Of a stretch of DNA of 64,000 bases, positions 48,951 through 61,998 are shown one piece after another (position 1 is the first letter of the stretch; every line of letters starts with the position of its first letter). A program made the translations under genes and the position numbers. Source of the DNA: Pteria penguin (taxonomy: Eukaryota > Mollusca > Bivalvia > Pterioida > Pteriidae); assembly GCA_035048485.1 (NCBI GenBank), contig CM068585.1:50793186-50857185 (forward strand), written 5' to 3'. Under the pieces are notes generated by a model. The model worked only from the letters and a program-made list of their open reading frames with translations. It was not told the DNA's origin and did not search any database.

Positions 48951-49850
48951 TTGGTTGATTTCAATTCCTGTTCTTTATGTCTCCTTCATGAATTAGGTAG
49001 ACTGCCACTTATCGTATGTAGAAAATACAGAATTTTGAAACACTGGTTTTTAAAACATCCAGATAACTGCATTCTGGAGAATTGTTTCGAACAGATGATT
49101 TTGGAAAACGATAAGGGGATTTCAAATATAAATAGTGAATTAGACATATTGGGACTCGCATACCTTTGAAACATCACGGGCTATAGAAAACATGTTTTCA
49201 GAATTATTGAACAGAGAGTCAAGATGTAAATAGACAAGAAATGACGTCAGAAATGAGTAACTATTAAAAAGGAGAAATATACCACTATACCACTATCTAA
49301 CTGATAATTGCTGTCTTCAATATTACTTTACAAAACCAATTGCGCATAGTAAATGTATCACGCGTTTCCGTTTGTCTTCCCATAACCTTAATATTGAGAA
49401 TGGAATATGCCGACAGGAAATAAGACGTAATAGAATATGTAATTTAAGCAGCTCTAATAGAATTGAAGACGAGTTCCACTTTAGTATAAATTGCCCTTTT
49501 ATCATCATCTTAGAGTTAAATATATAAAAATTACTATTATAGTCGAAGCAGTGTTTTCAAATTGGTACAACTGCTTAGTGTACATAATGTTAAAGACTTT
49601 AAAAAACAACCTGAGAAAGCTTTTGCATAAAGAGTCTCTGCTTAGAAATCAGTATATTCAAAATCATTTTGACTACATCCTTATAACGCTCTGATTTCAT
49701 AAATGTATACTAGTAATTTATGTCACTTAAAAATATGCTCACTCTCCCCATGCTATTTACATTATAAATGTTGTATATATGTATACATATATACTACTGC
49801 ATGTAACTGATGTGTCGAAAGATACAAAGAATAAAGAATTACAATTACAT
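48951..49850 (+). mobile_element. Non-LTR retrotransposon (LINE) 3' fragment
   Basis: Two translated stretches resemble the C-terminal region of bivalve/cnidarian LINE polyproteins as I remember them. The first (48951-49169) has ELGRLPLIVCRKYRILKHW and LDILGLAYL. The second (about 49348-49510) has TRFRLSSHNLNIENG, RICNLSS and IEDEFHFSINCPF. Frames are broken between them. The 3' end is an AT-rich tail ending ACAAAGAATAAAGAATTACA near 49847. The 5' part, including the reverse transcriptase core, is absent. Confidence 0.7.
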
Positions 49851-50086
49851 CAGGAATATAAACCTTGAGTGTAAGATAAGTCATGAAATGGAATAACAAA
49901 GATTTTCTCAGTTCTACTCAAGGATTTCATACAAGTACTAGCTATGATGTTATATAAATATCAGTCATTATTGTCATTTTAACTATAATACTTGCGATAA
50001 ATCTGACATTTTCACAATTTTTCTTGTATTCTTATATCTGAACGTTTTTCAAATTTAAAGTTTTTTGTTGAAATAAATAGATTATT

Positions 50087-50757
50087 TTATACAAAATTTT
50101 CATATTTATCGAGCGTTTTTCGGGTTCTGTCTAAAATGTCCCAATGAAATACCCTTTTCGATCGGTCTAACAAACCAATCATAAAACCAATGGGTGGTAG
50201 CGTTGGCAAGCGGGTAGGCGGTGGGGTAGGCGATCTAGTTGGTGACATGGCGGGTGGTGGAGGTAGAGGCATATTGGACTCTTGGTAGAACGTCTGGTCC
50301 ATCTCAATTGGTGGTCGAAGTAGAGGTAGGTCGTCTGGTATATTATATATTACTGCATATAACTAATGTGTCGAAAGATACAAAGAATAAAGATTTACAA
50401 TCATGGGTTGGTGGGGGTGGCAGTTCTGGTGAAAGTGGTGACCTTGGAGTGAATCCGTTTGGGCTGGGTAGTTGTCTTTTGTCTGTCAGATTGAGAGTAG
50501 ATGACTTCAGGGTAGGTAGAAGTCGTCTTCTCTTGCGTATCAGACGGAGGATCGTCTCGATGTCTGGTCGATCTGTAAGGGTAAACAATCGGCGCATTTA
50601 GGTTGATTCTGATTTCTCCTTTGTTGATGGCACGGTACTGGTGTATGGTTATTCCGGTGTTGTAATTTCTGTGCTGCCATCGCAAGCAATTTTTACAATC
50701 GAGAGAGTGTTGCTTTAGCCTGACATCGTCAGAGCAAACTTCACATAGGAAAGACAT
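50087..50757 (-). pseudogene. Zinc-binding transposon-type ORF, interrupted
   Basis: The N-terminal part (50757-50401) begins MSFLCEVCSD, continues DCKNCLRWQHR and YNTGITIHQYRAINKGEI, and then becomes polar. This Cys-pair/WQHR pattern recalls short zinc-binding ORFs linked to mobile elements in molluscs; I cannot name the family firmly. At 50400-50345 the frame meets a sequence nearly identical to the LINE 3' tail at 49785-49847. On the far side (50340-50087) an in-frame-like continuation follows (PDDLPLLRPPIE, then a Pro-rich stretch). The interruption and lack of a downstream domain indicate a non-functional copy. Confidence 0.5.
50345..50402 (+). repeat. Copy of the LINE 3' tail
   Basis: TATTACTGCATATAACTAAT then GTGTCGAAAGATACAAAGAA and TAAAGATTTACAA closely match the tail of the fragment ending at 49847. 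It is probably a very short, 5'-truncated insertion. Confidence 0.75.
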
Positions 50758-51229
50758 GGTGGTTGTGGGATCTCACTTTGAGATCTACGTACGCGTCTTT
50801 TATTAGATCTTAGATATCTTGTATTACAAAGTCACTTTGATTCTAGATTGATGCAGAATTTCATTCACATTAATATATGATTATATATAATTTACACCTC
50901 TTATCATCAGCTTGTTTATAATTAAGTATCGCTATGGTAAGTATAGGTTTGCATCCTCATATAATTAAAAATTATCACCATGGTAATTATATATGCGGAA
51001 AACATTAATTTCTATAATTACGTTTACCACTTATTTATTTTTAATAAATAACTTATGCGCGAGCGTCATCTGAGTATTGCTCTTTCATTTACCGAAGCCA
51101 TTTCTTAGGAGAAAAGTTACTCAAACAAGGATATGAGATATCACGCCTAATTTAACTGTTATTAATGTTACATAGTCTAATAATTAAATGGGTGTTCAAG
51201 GGAACACGCGGCGCCTGTGGGGCCTTTTT

Positions 51230-51254
51230 GGGGGGGGGGGGGTGGGGGGGGGGG
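51230..51254 (+). repeat. G-run pair, possible G-quadruplex
   Basis: Two runs of more than ten G separated by one T. Other G-runs lie at 41-51, 4773-4790, 31630-31641 and 54194-54202. Confidence 0.9.
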
Positions 51255-51429
51255 TGTTTCCCATTGACATCACAAGCATAGATCTCATAAATACCTTCAC
51301 AGTAACTATAACATCAGTATTGAGTGAAAGGTAAAATATATTCTGTTAATGTGAGAAAAAAGTGGTATTATTGAACAACTCTAAAAGTAGGTCAATCTAC
51401 GAGGTCAGGGTTGCAAATCCTTGTTATAA

Positions 51430-51630
51430 GGAATATACATATGAAATACCAAAGCCCTATCATTTGCCATTCAAAATTATGGGCAAGCTATTTTAAGTAG
51501 GTCATAGGTCTAACTCTAAGGCCAAGGTCCCAAGGTAAACAACACTGTTGACAGAATCATTTCGTCATATGAAATACACATGTGAGATATCAAAGCTCTA
51601 TCATTTGCCATTCAAAAGTTATAGCTAAAG
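51430..51630. repeat. Two-copy repeat with a CTATCATTTGCCATTCAAAA core
   Basis: ATCATTTGCCATTCAAAA occurs at about 51460 and 51601 inside roughly 50-base matches, about 140 bases apart. AAGGTC/GGTCATAGG words lie between, so it may be distantly related to the satellite at 45125-46175. Confidence 0.6.
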
Positions 51631-54156
51631 TTAAATTTATTGAAATGAAGGCCAAACCCCAGGGTCGATTTAATAAGGTCAAGAGTTTTGAAGCCAAATA
51701 AATGTCTTTTTCGTTTGTTAATCCTTGCAAGTTTTGTCAATTTACCATTTTGAATTACACAAATAGAGCCAATAATATGAAAGTATGGCCACCGAACAGA
51801 CGGATGCCGGACGAAGTGAACCCTATGTGCTGCTATTCTACGTATGCAACACAAAATGACTTTCTTGTTCCGTGAAAAGATCTTCTAAAGAACAATCCTT
51901 AATATGAAAGTACCGAAGGGTAAACAGTATCTTATAGTCACTGGAACAAAAGGACAATATCGTGTGTAGTGTCATATCCAAACAGAGGCCAACCCTAATG
52001 AAATCGAGAGGAGATCAGAAGTGCCATTTAAACAGATACTACTTACATGTTGAAAACTCTTTCAGTGCATTACGCTCCTTAAGCAATAGTTTATATTGTA
52101 ATATTTTAATGCAGATTGACCACAGGTCAGGAAACTAGATCAATATATGCAGACGAATCGAAATAGTGGGGTTGGGTTTTGGTTAGTATACGTGAAGAAG
52201 TTATGTCATGTCCGAATAGCATATCGTTTTGACAAACACAGGTTTACACAAACCTCGCTTGTGCTTAAAATAATGCAATTCACGTAAACTTCGCATCATT
52301 CGCTTCATCAACATCTTAAGGTAGGATTCAAGTGGTCTCCAATGAACAAATCCTCCATACAAATCCCAATCAAATACTAGTGTTCTACAGACAAGAATAA
52401 AATATTCTACATACTGATTAAAAGCTACCGAAGTAAATGATAATGCCCGTTAAATTATATCACTGATTTTCTGAACTTTTTATATGACAAATCAACAAGT
52501 TTTTGAACTGTTTGTTAATGAATGTCAATTTTCATAAAGCTATACATATAACAGTGAAGTTAGTGTTTAGTTTAGTTAAGGGGTAGCCTGGTGAGCTATT
52601 GAGAAATATTAAAATCTACAACTGGCTATTTCATGCATATTCTATAAGAACAGGCAGAGGTAGATTACATAATAACAAAAACGTATCATGTTATAAAGCA
52701 AAATATTCTGCTAGAATTAATGCAGTAACAATGTGTCATGCGTATTTCGATATACAGAAACATAACATATATAGATAACAATACTTATGTCCCTGAAAAA
52801 AAAAATAGTGAATAGTAGTAAAGAAGGTGTTTGCTATTTGTAGAACAGATGAACCAGTTTTCAAGTATAATAATAATAAAGTGGAAGGAACTTGAAAACC
52901 AACTGACATCGCAAGTACCATTCTGAAAATATTCAGGAGTATAATTTCAAAAGATGGAAAAACCAGTAAGAGTAACAATGAGGCTATTAATCTATGTACA
53001 TCTCTCGTCATTTTACTGTATAGCAGAAACAAACTGCTGCCCCAGATTCAGCATATTGTTGGATTCATTCTGGATCAGTGTGTTGCTACCAAATAGATGA
53101 GGTATTATTTCATGCAGATTTGACAGTCATATTTTAATGACCTCTTCAAAGAAGGTGTGGCATATTGCTTTGCACGTGTCAGTCGGACTGTCTCCGTAAT
53201 GACTGTAGAACGCTTTACCTTACCCTCCTTACAAACAGCACTGTAAATTGCACATGGATTACATGTACCCCACCTACCGGTAGCAGAATAATTTTGCAAA
53301 GAATTTTCTATGTTGACCTCCATAAAAGTGGAACGAATATAAGAATCCGGTAAAGCTCAATTTTCACGTGATTTCCACTGACCGTCCTCATGAAGATTTA
53401 AAGAGTTGGCGTGGGGTGTTGCAAATTTAAAACGAGCATATCTCTTTAACGACATCGACTTTAATAACGATACTTTTTACACATCTTAGATAATATACTA
53501 ACAACCGATTTCCGTTTAAGAAATCCGTTTACCTTTTTTTATACTTCTCCCGACTTCAATCGGACCAGGCACCTTTAATTTTACTAAAGTCAATAAGTTC
53601 TTAGTAAATGGCACATAAATTTCAAATAATCTATTTATCTATATGTTTATATGAAGATTTAATTAAACTAGTTATCATGTAGACATGTCTTTGTTGTCAT
53701 AGGACATTGAGTGATGGGATTGTTAGTGTCTAGAAACTTATTTTATCCTGATACTAGCTTCCTTGTTGCATTCAAGTATTTATTACAATTTCTTTATACG
53801 AGATATTGCACGCGTTCTTCTATAAAACAAATGATACACTGTGTGTTTCAAACTAATCTCAAAGATGAAAATACATTCACGAATTAATTGCAAAATTTCA
53901 TAACGCGATCAATTTACATGGCTTTTTTCATTATTAATAATACAGTACATATAACTTTTTAAAAATACCATTGTTAAAGTCAACAATTTATGATTAAGTT
54001 TTTACCCTCAAACATTAATTTCTCTTTTTCCAGACGTTATATCAGTTGAAGGTATCGCCATTTCTACGCTTGATTTAAGAAATGGTATTGCAATAGGTCA
54101 TTTCTCGGTTCCAAAAGATTTTCATCATGTATGATTTCGGAGGCATTTCAATATTT
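51631..54156. other. Intergenic stretch before copy B
   Basis: No recognisable gene. A minus-strand ORF at 53105-53323 has four of its six cysteines in two close pairs (CNPC, CQIC) and a possible donor, but nothing to join it to. Confidence 0.35.
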
Positions 54157-54325
54157 GATATCACAAAATTTCGTCCTTTTTCTATTCTTTACGGGGGGGG
54201 GGTGTGATTTGATCTTATATCTAGCGTATCGTCGCCTTTGGTTACCATAACACACTTTTCTCTGTCGTCACTCACGTGCACTCCCTTTTCGTATACACTA
54301 TCAGAATTACATTAAACTATGTTGT

Positions 54326-54581
54326 TTATCGTTTTCTCACTATTGATATCCTCTTTTTTGTGTTCAACACTATTAATGGATACACCTTCCTCGTCTTCAC
54401 TTTTTTTTTTATCTTTAGTTTTTCGTCTGTGCAATGCTGTATAAGGATGTTGTCACATTGATGCCGGTTCTCCAAGTCCAATTCACGGACTTCCCAGTAT
54501 TCGTTATATTCTTCCATTTCGATTGTTGTCCCTCTCGAAGCGTGTTGAGACTGTCTTTCATTCTTCTGATCCTTTGCCTCT
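54326..54581 (-). CDS. Copy B exon 5: cytoplasmic tail, frameshifted end
   Basis: EEYNEYWEVRELDLE is retained. The C-terminal third is read in a different frame from copy A because of the longer T-run. Confidence 0.6.
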
Positions 54582-57500
54582 CTGTCATGGAAGAATTGAG
54601 AAGATGCGATATGAATTAAATGTTAATTGTATACCCAGTATTTTTCGTTATAAGGCCGGTGTGGCACACGGTTCGGCTTCTGACAGAGAAGACTATGGGC
54701 AAACCATGTTATTGGAATGAGAGTGAAACCCCGATGTCTCGTTTAATGGTAGGCATAATACGTAAAAGAGCCCTCAGTGTTTCGGTTACGTCTATTGCAT
54801 TAACATACATTTCAGATTTAGACACCGTCCCCAGATACGTGACATAATCGTTGAGTGACAGAAAATAATCAATAAACACATAAATTGCCCAAACGAGTAA
54901 TGCATTATATATACTGACTCCGGAGACACAAATAAATTGCTAATTTTCAAATTACCTTAAAGTAATGTAGCTTTTCTCTGCATATACAGTAGAATGATGC
55001 TTTAAATTACTGCATGTTGCTTTAAAATATTTATATTTAATAACTCTTTTCAGACGCATTACATAAACATTATTCTAAATTCAGGGTTATATTTCATAGA
55101 TCCCTGACACCAAAAAAAAAAAAATAAAAAACAATAATAATAATAAATAAATAAATAAATAAATAAATAAACATAAAAAAGAAAGAAAAGAAAAAAAAAT
55201 GAGTATGTATTCCCTTTTCAGACACAAGACGCGAAAATAAACATTCAAAAAATCTTGTTTTAGACAAATGTTGTAATTTGCTCACCTTTTAAGGCACCCA
55301 TTGCTGGTTATCAGGAAAATGACAACTAGAGCATTTATGAGCACTGTAGTTCCTAGTTAATATTTTAAGTAATGGTGAGTTTAATCATAACAGAGATATG
55401 GTATGACAGTATATAACAATATCGACTCACGGAATATTTTTAAACAAAAGAGAAATACATATTTCGATTTCGAATCATAAAACTCATCAAAAACAATATG
55501 TCATAGATGCGTGCTATCTTACCACATACGACAATCACTGTGATGAAGTTTGCACAGTCAATGCCTTTAAGTGGAAAATTTGTAGAATATACTACAACAA
55601 AAAGAATGTATTTTACATATCTATCTGAAAATTTCGAAAGATTTACTACATAAACTGTATTTATGTTGAAATTTTATATTTTCGTTCATTACATATTCCT
55701 CATTATTCGATTTTAAGCCCTTCGAAAGTAAGCCAGCATTCTTTGTTGGTCCTTTGGTTTCAGCGAAAAAAAAAAAAAAATTGGGTCCGTTTTAAGATAC
55801 TCACGAGATTAAACCAAAAGTATATTGGAGGCATATGTATAAGAGTTGTTATAAAAAGAAGAGTATTTTTACCGTAAAAGAAAAAAGAGGAGTTACTGGC
55901 TCAATTATGTGGCAGAAGTCACCATGGAGCTATACAATACATGAATATAAATAATATGCTAGAACATATAACACATTACAAAAATATTTTTTGTAAGTGC
56001 AATTACGATACCGACTTAGGACGGTCATTTAATTTGACAAAAGCCAAACAAATGGTGTGGTTAACCGGTTTACGGACCCACCTTCCCACTCACCGTAACA
56101 GCAGAACAATCAAAGGACGTACATTTAAGAATTTATAAATAATCCTCCATGTAAAGAACAAGGGTCAACAGGTATCGCATATTGAGAGGTCATAAAAAAA
56201 TAAACATGTAAGGTATTGTAAAACACATAATGGTATACAAATATATGCGACATCAACATGATAAACCGTGCTCTGCCAGTCTGAAAGCGAGCTAAGACCC
56301 TAGATCTGTAGGAGTCCCGACTAACAGTCAGATGGGACGAGGTTCAGGACCATGTCTCCTCTGAAAGAGGTTTGGACAAGGCCCGTCATATAGTCACCAC
56401 CGCCCTGTTAGTCAGCGTGCAACGTTCAAGTAAAAGTCTGCATAAGGCTGTAAAGGGGCCAAATACAAGACCTATAGTCTTTATGATGATCTAAATAAAT
56501 ATAATCCTAGCCTCGAAGAGCAGAGTATTTATGAATAGTCAAATGAAATGTTATTAAGTACAGAAGATAAAGAAAAAATTACCCCCCCCCCCCAAAAAAA
56601 AAAAAAAAATCAAGTACGTAGGTATAAATCATTTCGTAAATAGGAAATATTTAATTAATCACCAAACTGTAATCTGTCTTTCCCGGGACTATTTTCATAT
56701 TATGAAATGACTGAATATTCATGGTATCTACGGATATTGGTTTTTGTTTTCATAAGTGTAAGTCATACTTTAATTTGGTAAAATATTCGTAACAGAATGT
56801 AATCTTTCTAAATATAATCATTCTAAATACCGATCTAATTAACTGGGTATGTAAATTGCTTCTACAACTATCACTCATCTTCCTCTGTATCCGATTATGT
56901 TCTAATACTGCATTAAAAGATCAAAAGGATACAAATTATGACAACATGAACGATGTAGACCTATGTAGGCATCTTTTCTTTACTTGGTGAGAAAATTTAA
57001 ACAAACCATTTAGTATGATGGTTGTTGTGTCGCGATAAACTGAATTACTGACACTGTCGTCATTAGCCATTCTGATAGGTTCGCTGCTGCTCTCTTGAAC
57101 GCTTGTTGTCGATGTGGGTCCAGCTGAGCTACTGACACTGTTGTCATAAACTATTCTTGTAAGTTGGCTGCTGTTCTCTTGAGAGTTTGTTGTCGACGTA
57201 GAATCAGCTGAGCTACTTCAGTTTTCAGTTGTAATAATATATATTCATAATAATTTTAATTAATTCCAATAATGCGGATTTTAGTGCTACACTAACATAC
57301 GATATTGTAGCATTGGTTTCCTTCGTATATTTCGTTGAATAGATTTTTTAGTATCCATGACTGTTCTCGAATAGTGTATAATCAGTTACCAATACATAAT
57401 ATCAGTTACAACAGCTAGTTTAAATATTTTATGTTTGCCTATTATAAGTTACTCTAAAAACGGGGCACATACATGTAACAGAAAAATTGATTACACCTGG

Positions 57501-58214
57501 AAACCTTGCAATCAAATGCAAGCAGACGCAATTCTTTTATTGCAATAATTTCCATTATACATATAAATTCGCGTCTTTTGTTTATTAAAGAAGGTGGTAA
57601 AGTCTAATTAAATTCAATGATTGTAATAAAACAAAAGATGTATGTAAAATATACTGACTTGAGTTCCTGCCTAAGAGAAATGTTGATACACAAAGGATCT
57701 GAAACATAGATAAGGGATGATTTTTATTCAGTATTCTACCTGTCTTATAATAGAAAATGACAGAGTTCGCTCGGTAAGAACTTTCAAACAGACCGATAAC
57801 ATACAGTGAGGTGCAGTCCTAACATAACATTGTGTTAACGTCGCGTTAATGTGAAGTTTGCTTTCCTCGTGCGCTCAGAACTGCTGAGCACAGGCGTTTG
57901 CGTTAACGCAGGTTTCCACGTGAAATTCGAGACCGCGTGAACGCGCTTGACTGCCACGTTAACCCCTTGACTGCTGCGTGAACGAGCTTGATAGCCACGT
58001 TCGTTTGCTTACAACTGAAAACATGTTCATATAGAAGGATTTGAGGGGGAATCGATGTATACATAGTATAGTTAAATATAAAAACACATTAATGTGTAAG
58101 TAATATATTTAGAATTAGATAAAAACCTTCCGAGTTAAGGGATGAATTTAAAAAAAAACATTGAACGCAATTTCTGAACATTGACGTAAATGATTTTTTT
58201 TCTTATTTCAGGAA

Positions 58215-58270
<56 letters not shown>

Positions 58271-61200
58271 AATACAATATTGATATATTATGGAAAATAT
58301 CTTAATTAGAAAAAATAACAGATACATAAGAAATACATGTAAATACATGTATAAATTAGTTATAAATGAATAAACAAATGAATTTAGAAAGTAATTGTAC
58401 TAGTATAAACTGACCAAAGTTTTTCATAAATACCCTATTGCATGTCTACGCGATAATGTCCTTTGTTACATGTATATTACATTTAAAATCCGGAAAGCAT
58501 TTTAACATTACATTTAATACACGTTTTTATGGCGACATGCGCGGTAATTTAATTAGATCCATATTACTTTCTACCATCTGTTATGCATAGAGAATTACTA
58601 TTACAGAAATGTGTTAACGAGAAATCCCTCCCGCGTTAACGCGAGGAGCGCACGCGCATCCGGTCGAGCAGTCCTAGAACGAGTGCTAAAGCAGTCCTCG
58701 TGACCGCTTTTTGCGTTAAGGTGTATGTAATGTTAGGACTGCACCCATCTGTACAACAAAAAAGACACTAAAAGCACACTATTCTACATTTTTCAGTGCA
58801 TCCACCTACAATAGTCAAATGAATTAATGGTATTGTTGATAGATTTGGTTATAACGTTAAGAAGATGGGGGAGGGGGTCGTTTATACTCAGCATAAAAAC
58901 GGTGCAATGGAAAGGCAACTCGTTTGACATCCATATATAATCACCCAATAACAAGATAAGGACTGGCAGTCAACTGTCAATTTTATATTATACTTTACAT
59001 GGATATGATTGATATGAAAGCGAGTAGGGAAAAATGAGGGCGACGATCAAACCCTTGACAAAAATTGCAATTCAGAATGTGGACTTGCAACAAGAAGTAT
59101 GAAATTTATAGCAACAAACTGAAATCGTTTAATTTTTTAAACTCAAAAGTCTAGTAAGATGAGACAGAATTTCCGCTTAAGATTTTTTGGGGGTCTATGA
59201 AATAATGTATTACATATTGATTCCTGCATAAGACGCTGTTTAACTTTCTCTTATTCTCTCTGTAAGTATTGTGCGAGTCAACCTTTCGAAATATGAATAT
59301 CAGGCCACATATGTGGATTGCTGCTGTGAATCTAAAGAAGTTATTATACTGCATACTGACATATAAATACCCAACTTACATTAATACAGTTGATAGCGGT
59401 GAACCGTTTAATGATGATGATAGGAAAAGAATGATTATTGTAATAACAATAGTAATGATAATAATTAAAAGTACATACCACTTATTTGATAACACAGTGC
59501 ATAATGAGTTCAGATCATTTTCATAACTTGAAACTTACATATGTAAAGTTCATTCGAGGCGTATCCCTTTGATGGACATCCCTCATGATGGAGACAACTT
59601 TTTTCAACGATAGTAATATCTCCATTTTTAGCAAACACTGGGCAAACTGAATATAAGATAAAATATATAGATGTTGCTTGCATAATTCCAAATGCTTTCT
59701 TTGAATTTAAAACATACACAGAATTCCATAATTTGAAAAACAAAAACAACGCATAATCCTAAAATTATAATTGTAATAAAGACCCCAAGTAAGATTCGCA
59801 CTGATAACGTCATCTCTCCAAAATGAGGTATTTCATTTTAATATTGGATATGTCATAAACATTACGCATCTCATGTACTTAGGTATTATATTTAGGAAAC
59901 GTGTTTAATCAGTTTGTTTGGTATAATATGAAAGTACATTAAATTTTTACACATTCTTTTATCATAAAATAAGGGATAATCACGTTGTTGTGAAGACCAT
60001 TTGATTCTTATAGTGTTAATGAATCAGCAGTTATGGTTTTGGATTCCTACTTAACTTACCCAAAAACAATACCCAAGACAAATAGGCATATTCCGTCCGC
60101 GCATTGTGCATATTTTTCGTGTCGTTTATTTTCTGTCCTGTCAACGAAGATATTAACATTTACTAGTTAACCGGAGTTTAATTTCATTGTACCGAAGATA
60201 CATATTATGTATATATGCGTAAGACGTTATTTTTAATCTATTTCATGTAAAGCTGCACCTCTTTAAAAAAAAAACTCTTTTTAAAAACGGTTGGAGTGAT
60301 GCGACCACTTAATTTTACCCACCAAGATGATGGATAAAACCAATTCTGTAGTCGAATATCATCATACCAAAAGACACTCAAAATCAGAAAACAAGAAAAT
60401 TGAAATAAAAATTAACCAGAGGGCATCTATTAAGGATCGGCAATTTTGTCAGTGTCTGCCTATCACTCACATACTCTTGTCTGAACAGGGTATCTGAAAA
60501 TCTCTTTGCCTTCAGATTAAAGTTACTAGAACTTTCTCAAACCTAACGTTTTCATTAAGCAAATGATGATGTAGTATCCATTTGATTAAATATTTGTGGG
60601 ATCAGCTTTATTGTGAACAATTAAGAGGTCTTTTCATCACCATTGGTTTAATAGATCGTCTAATGTCGTCAGACATATAAAGTGATGAGAACGACTAATA
60701 TCTCATGAAGAAAATGAATGACATTCAACTGTTCGGTAATAAGACTAGTTGTAACTTACAGTGGTACAAGTCTTTTGAACATGCTTAGATTAATAATGAC
60801 CGCAATGACTATGAAAAAAAACCCAAGGACAATCAACCTGTTTAAATTCAGCAGGAATGGGGGGAAATGTGATCAGATTAGTGATGAAAATGTCACGCAG
60901 CATAAGAAGGTATGTATGTTTCATGTTCTAGTAGACTTAGATGTACGAAGAAAACCTGAGTCATCACCGAAATATGAAAAGAAATAATTGATATAGTAGT
61001 GCAATTGTATTTTACTTCGTTTTCAGCAAATATTTATTCATTCGATGATACGAAAGCAAGAAATAACCTCTTAAACATAATGGCGCGTTTCAGAAACTAT
61101 CCTTGATTATCTGCACTACAAGCCTAGCGCTTAAGCGATGCCCAAACATGTCCACAAAACACTGAGAGTAAAGAGATCTGTGAGTTTCGGTTCAACAAAA

Positions 61201-61738
61201 GTTTGATAAATAATTGTTTTGACAAATCAGCAAAGAAATATTAAGAACACAGTTACACTGAGAACAATGTGATTTTGTGCTAAAGTAAACCGTATATTCA
61301 ATGTTCTTGTGATACAGCAGTAGGTACGGTAACATAAAAATACACATCCAGAATGATTGCAATATTCAAAACAATATCATTAATCGATTGTTTAAACCTG
61401 TAACGACCATATCTTTTTAAAGAATGATATATAACAAATACAAAATGAATTCTAATTGAAGTTCTATTATTTTCAATAATTAAACTGATTCTATGGCTTT
61501 TCATAGAGTTGAATTTACAGTTCAATAAATATGACAGAATATTTTGCTTTGATGAATGTTATATCCAAATAGTTAACCTCCGTTCAAAACTTATCAAAAT
61601 GTCAAAACCGACGAAATAGATTATAATTCTTGGTTCAGTTCTAAATTTTTAAAGTTTCTTTAAGTAGTATTTTTAATAAATTGAATATTTTATAAAGGTA
61701 TTAAAACGTTTGAGAACGTATTCTCAATAATAATAATA

Positions 61739-61778
<40 letters not shown>

Positions 61779-61998
61779 ACTTACATCCCATTCTAATAAA
61801 CATAGGTTCAGCACAAAACTCCATCTCTTTGCCATGTACAAAACTTCCACAATGGTATACTGAAAATTCACATTCATACACAGATTCTCGTTTCTTCCAT
61901 GAAAATTCATCTCTTGGGCACGCTAACGTATAATTTAGCAAAATTACATAAATGACCATTAAGCACTTATTACTGGTAAGATTCATGAAAATTTTCAT
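54326..61998 (-). CDS. Cysteine-rich single-pass membrane protein, copy B (5-exon model)
   Basis: Model: 61998-61785, 59646-59539, 57207-57007, 55352-55286, 54581-54326 (846 nt, 281 aa). The splice sites of copy A, their phases and the first four exon lengths are all kept. Exons 1-4 remain in frame, with mainly scattered replacements such as NELYI for NELYK and VYRDTTT for VYLVTTA just before the membrane helix. In the tail, a run of 10 T (8 in copy A) near 54401-54410 shifts the frame after DEKLKIKK, so the acidic end is replaced by a basic one (KVKTRKVYP...) and stops at 54326. The protein could still be made with an altered tail, or the run could be an assembly error. Function unknown, as for copy A. 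Confidence 0.62.
55286..55352 (-). CDS. Copy B exon 4: transmembrane helix
   Basis: Identical in sequence to 1105-1171. Confidence 0.63.
55880..56010 (-). repeat. Interspersed ~130-bp repeat, copy B equivalent
   Basis: Ortholog of the copy at 1700-1840 within the duplicated segment. Confidence 0.8.
57007..57207 (-). CDS. Copy B exon 3: Ser/Thr-rich stalk
   Basis: 201 nt, open, same boundaries as copy A. The two-repeat structure is kept. Confidence 0.55.
57804..58751. mobile_element. Non-autonomous DNA transposon with terminal inverted repeats, copy B
   Basis: Same element as 3625-4659 with the same TA target, so it inserted before the segmental duplication. It is 87 bases shorter, mostly from a shorter (TAA)n tract and a deletion near 58560-58620. 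Confidence 0.75.
58215..58268. repeat. (TAA)n microsatellite, copy B
   Basis: Shorter version of the tract at 4035-4136. Confidence 0.95.
59539..59646 (-). CDS. Copy B exon 2: second cysteine module
   Basis: 108 nt, phase 1 at both ends; CPVFAKNGDITIVEKSC and EGCPSKGY are kept, with NELYI at the end. Confidence 0.72.
61728..61777. repeat. (TAA)n microsatellite next to a splice donor
   Basis: About 50 bases of TAA repeats in copy B; the equivalent place in copy A (about 7655-7680) has only a few irregular units. Confidence 0.9.
61785..61998 (-). CDS. Copy B exon 1: signal peptide and first cysteine module
   Basis: Starts MKIFMNLTS; the same four cysteines as copy A. The donor GTAAGT is followed within ten bases by an (ATT)n run (61728-61777 on the plus strand as TAA). 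Confidence 0.72.

Noticed and set aside
50239..50601. Plus-strand 120-codon Gly/Val-rich ORF
   Set aside because: It is the antisense of the Cys/Pro-rich transposon-type ORF and its composition is explained by that.
53105..53323. Minus-strand 72-codon ORF with cysteine pairs
   Set aside because: There is a possible donor but no partner exon, family signature or second copy in the window.
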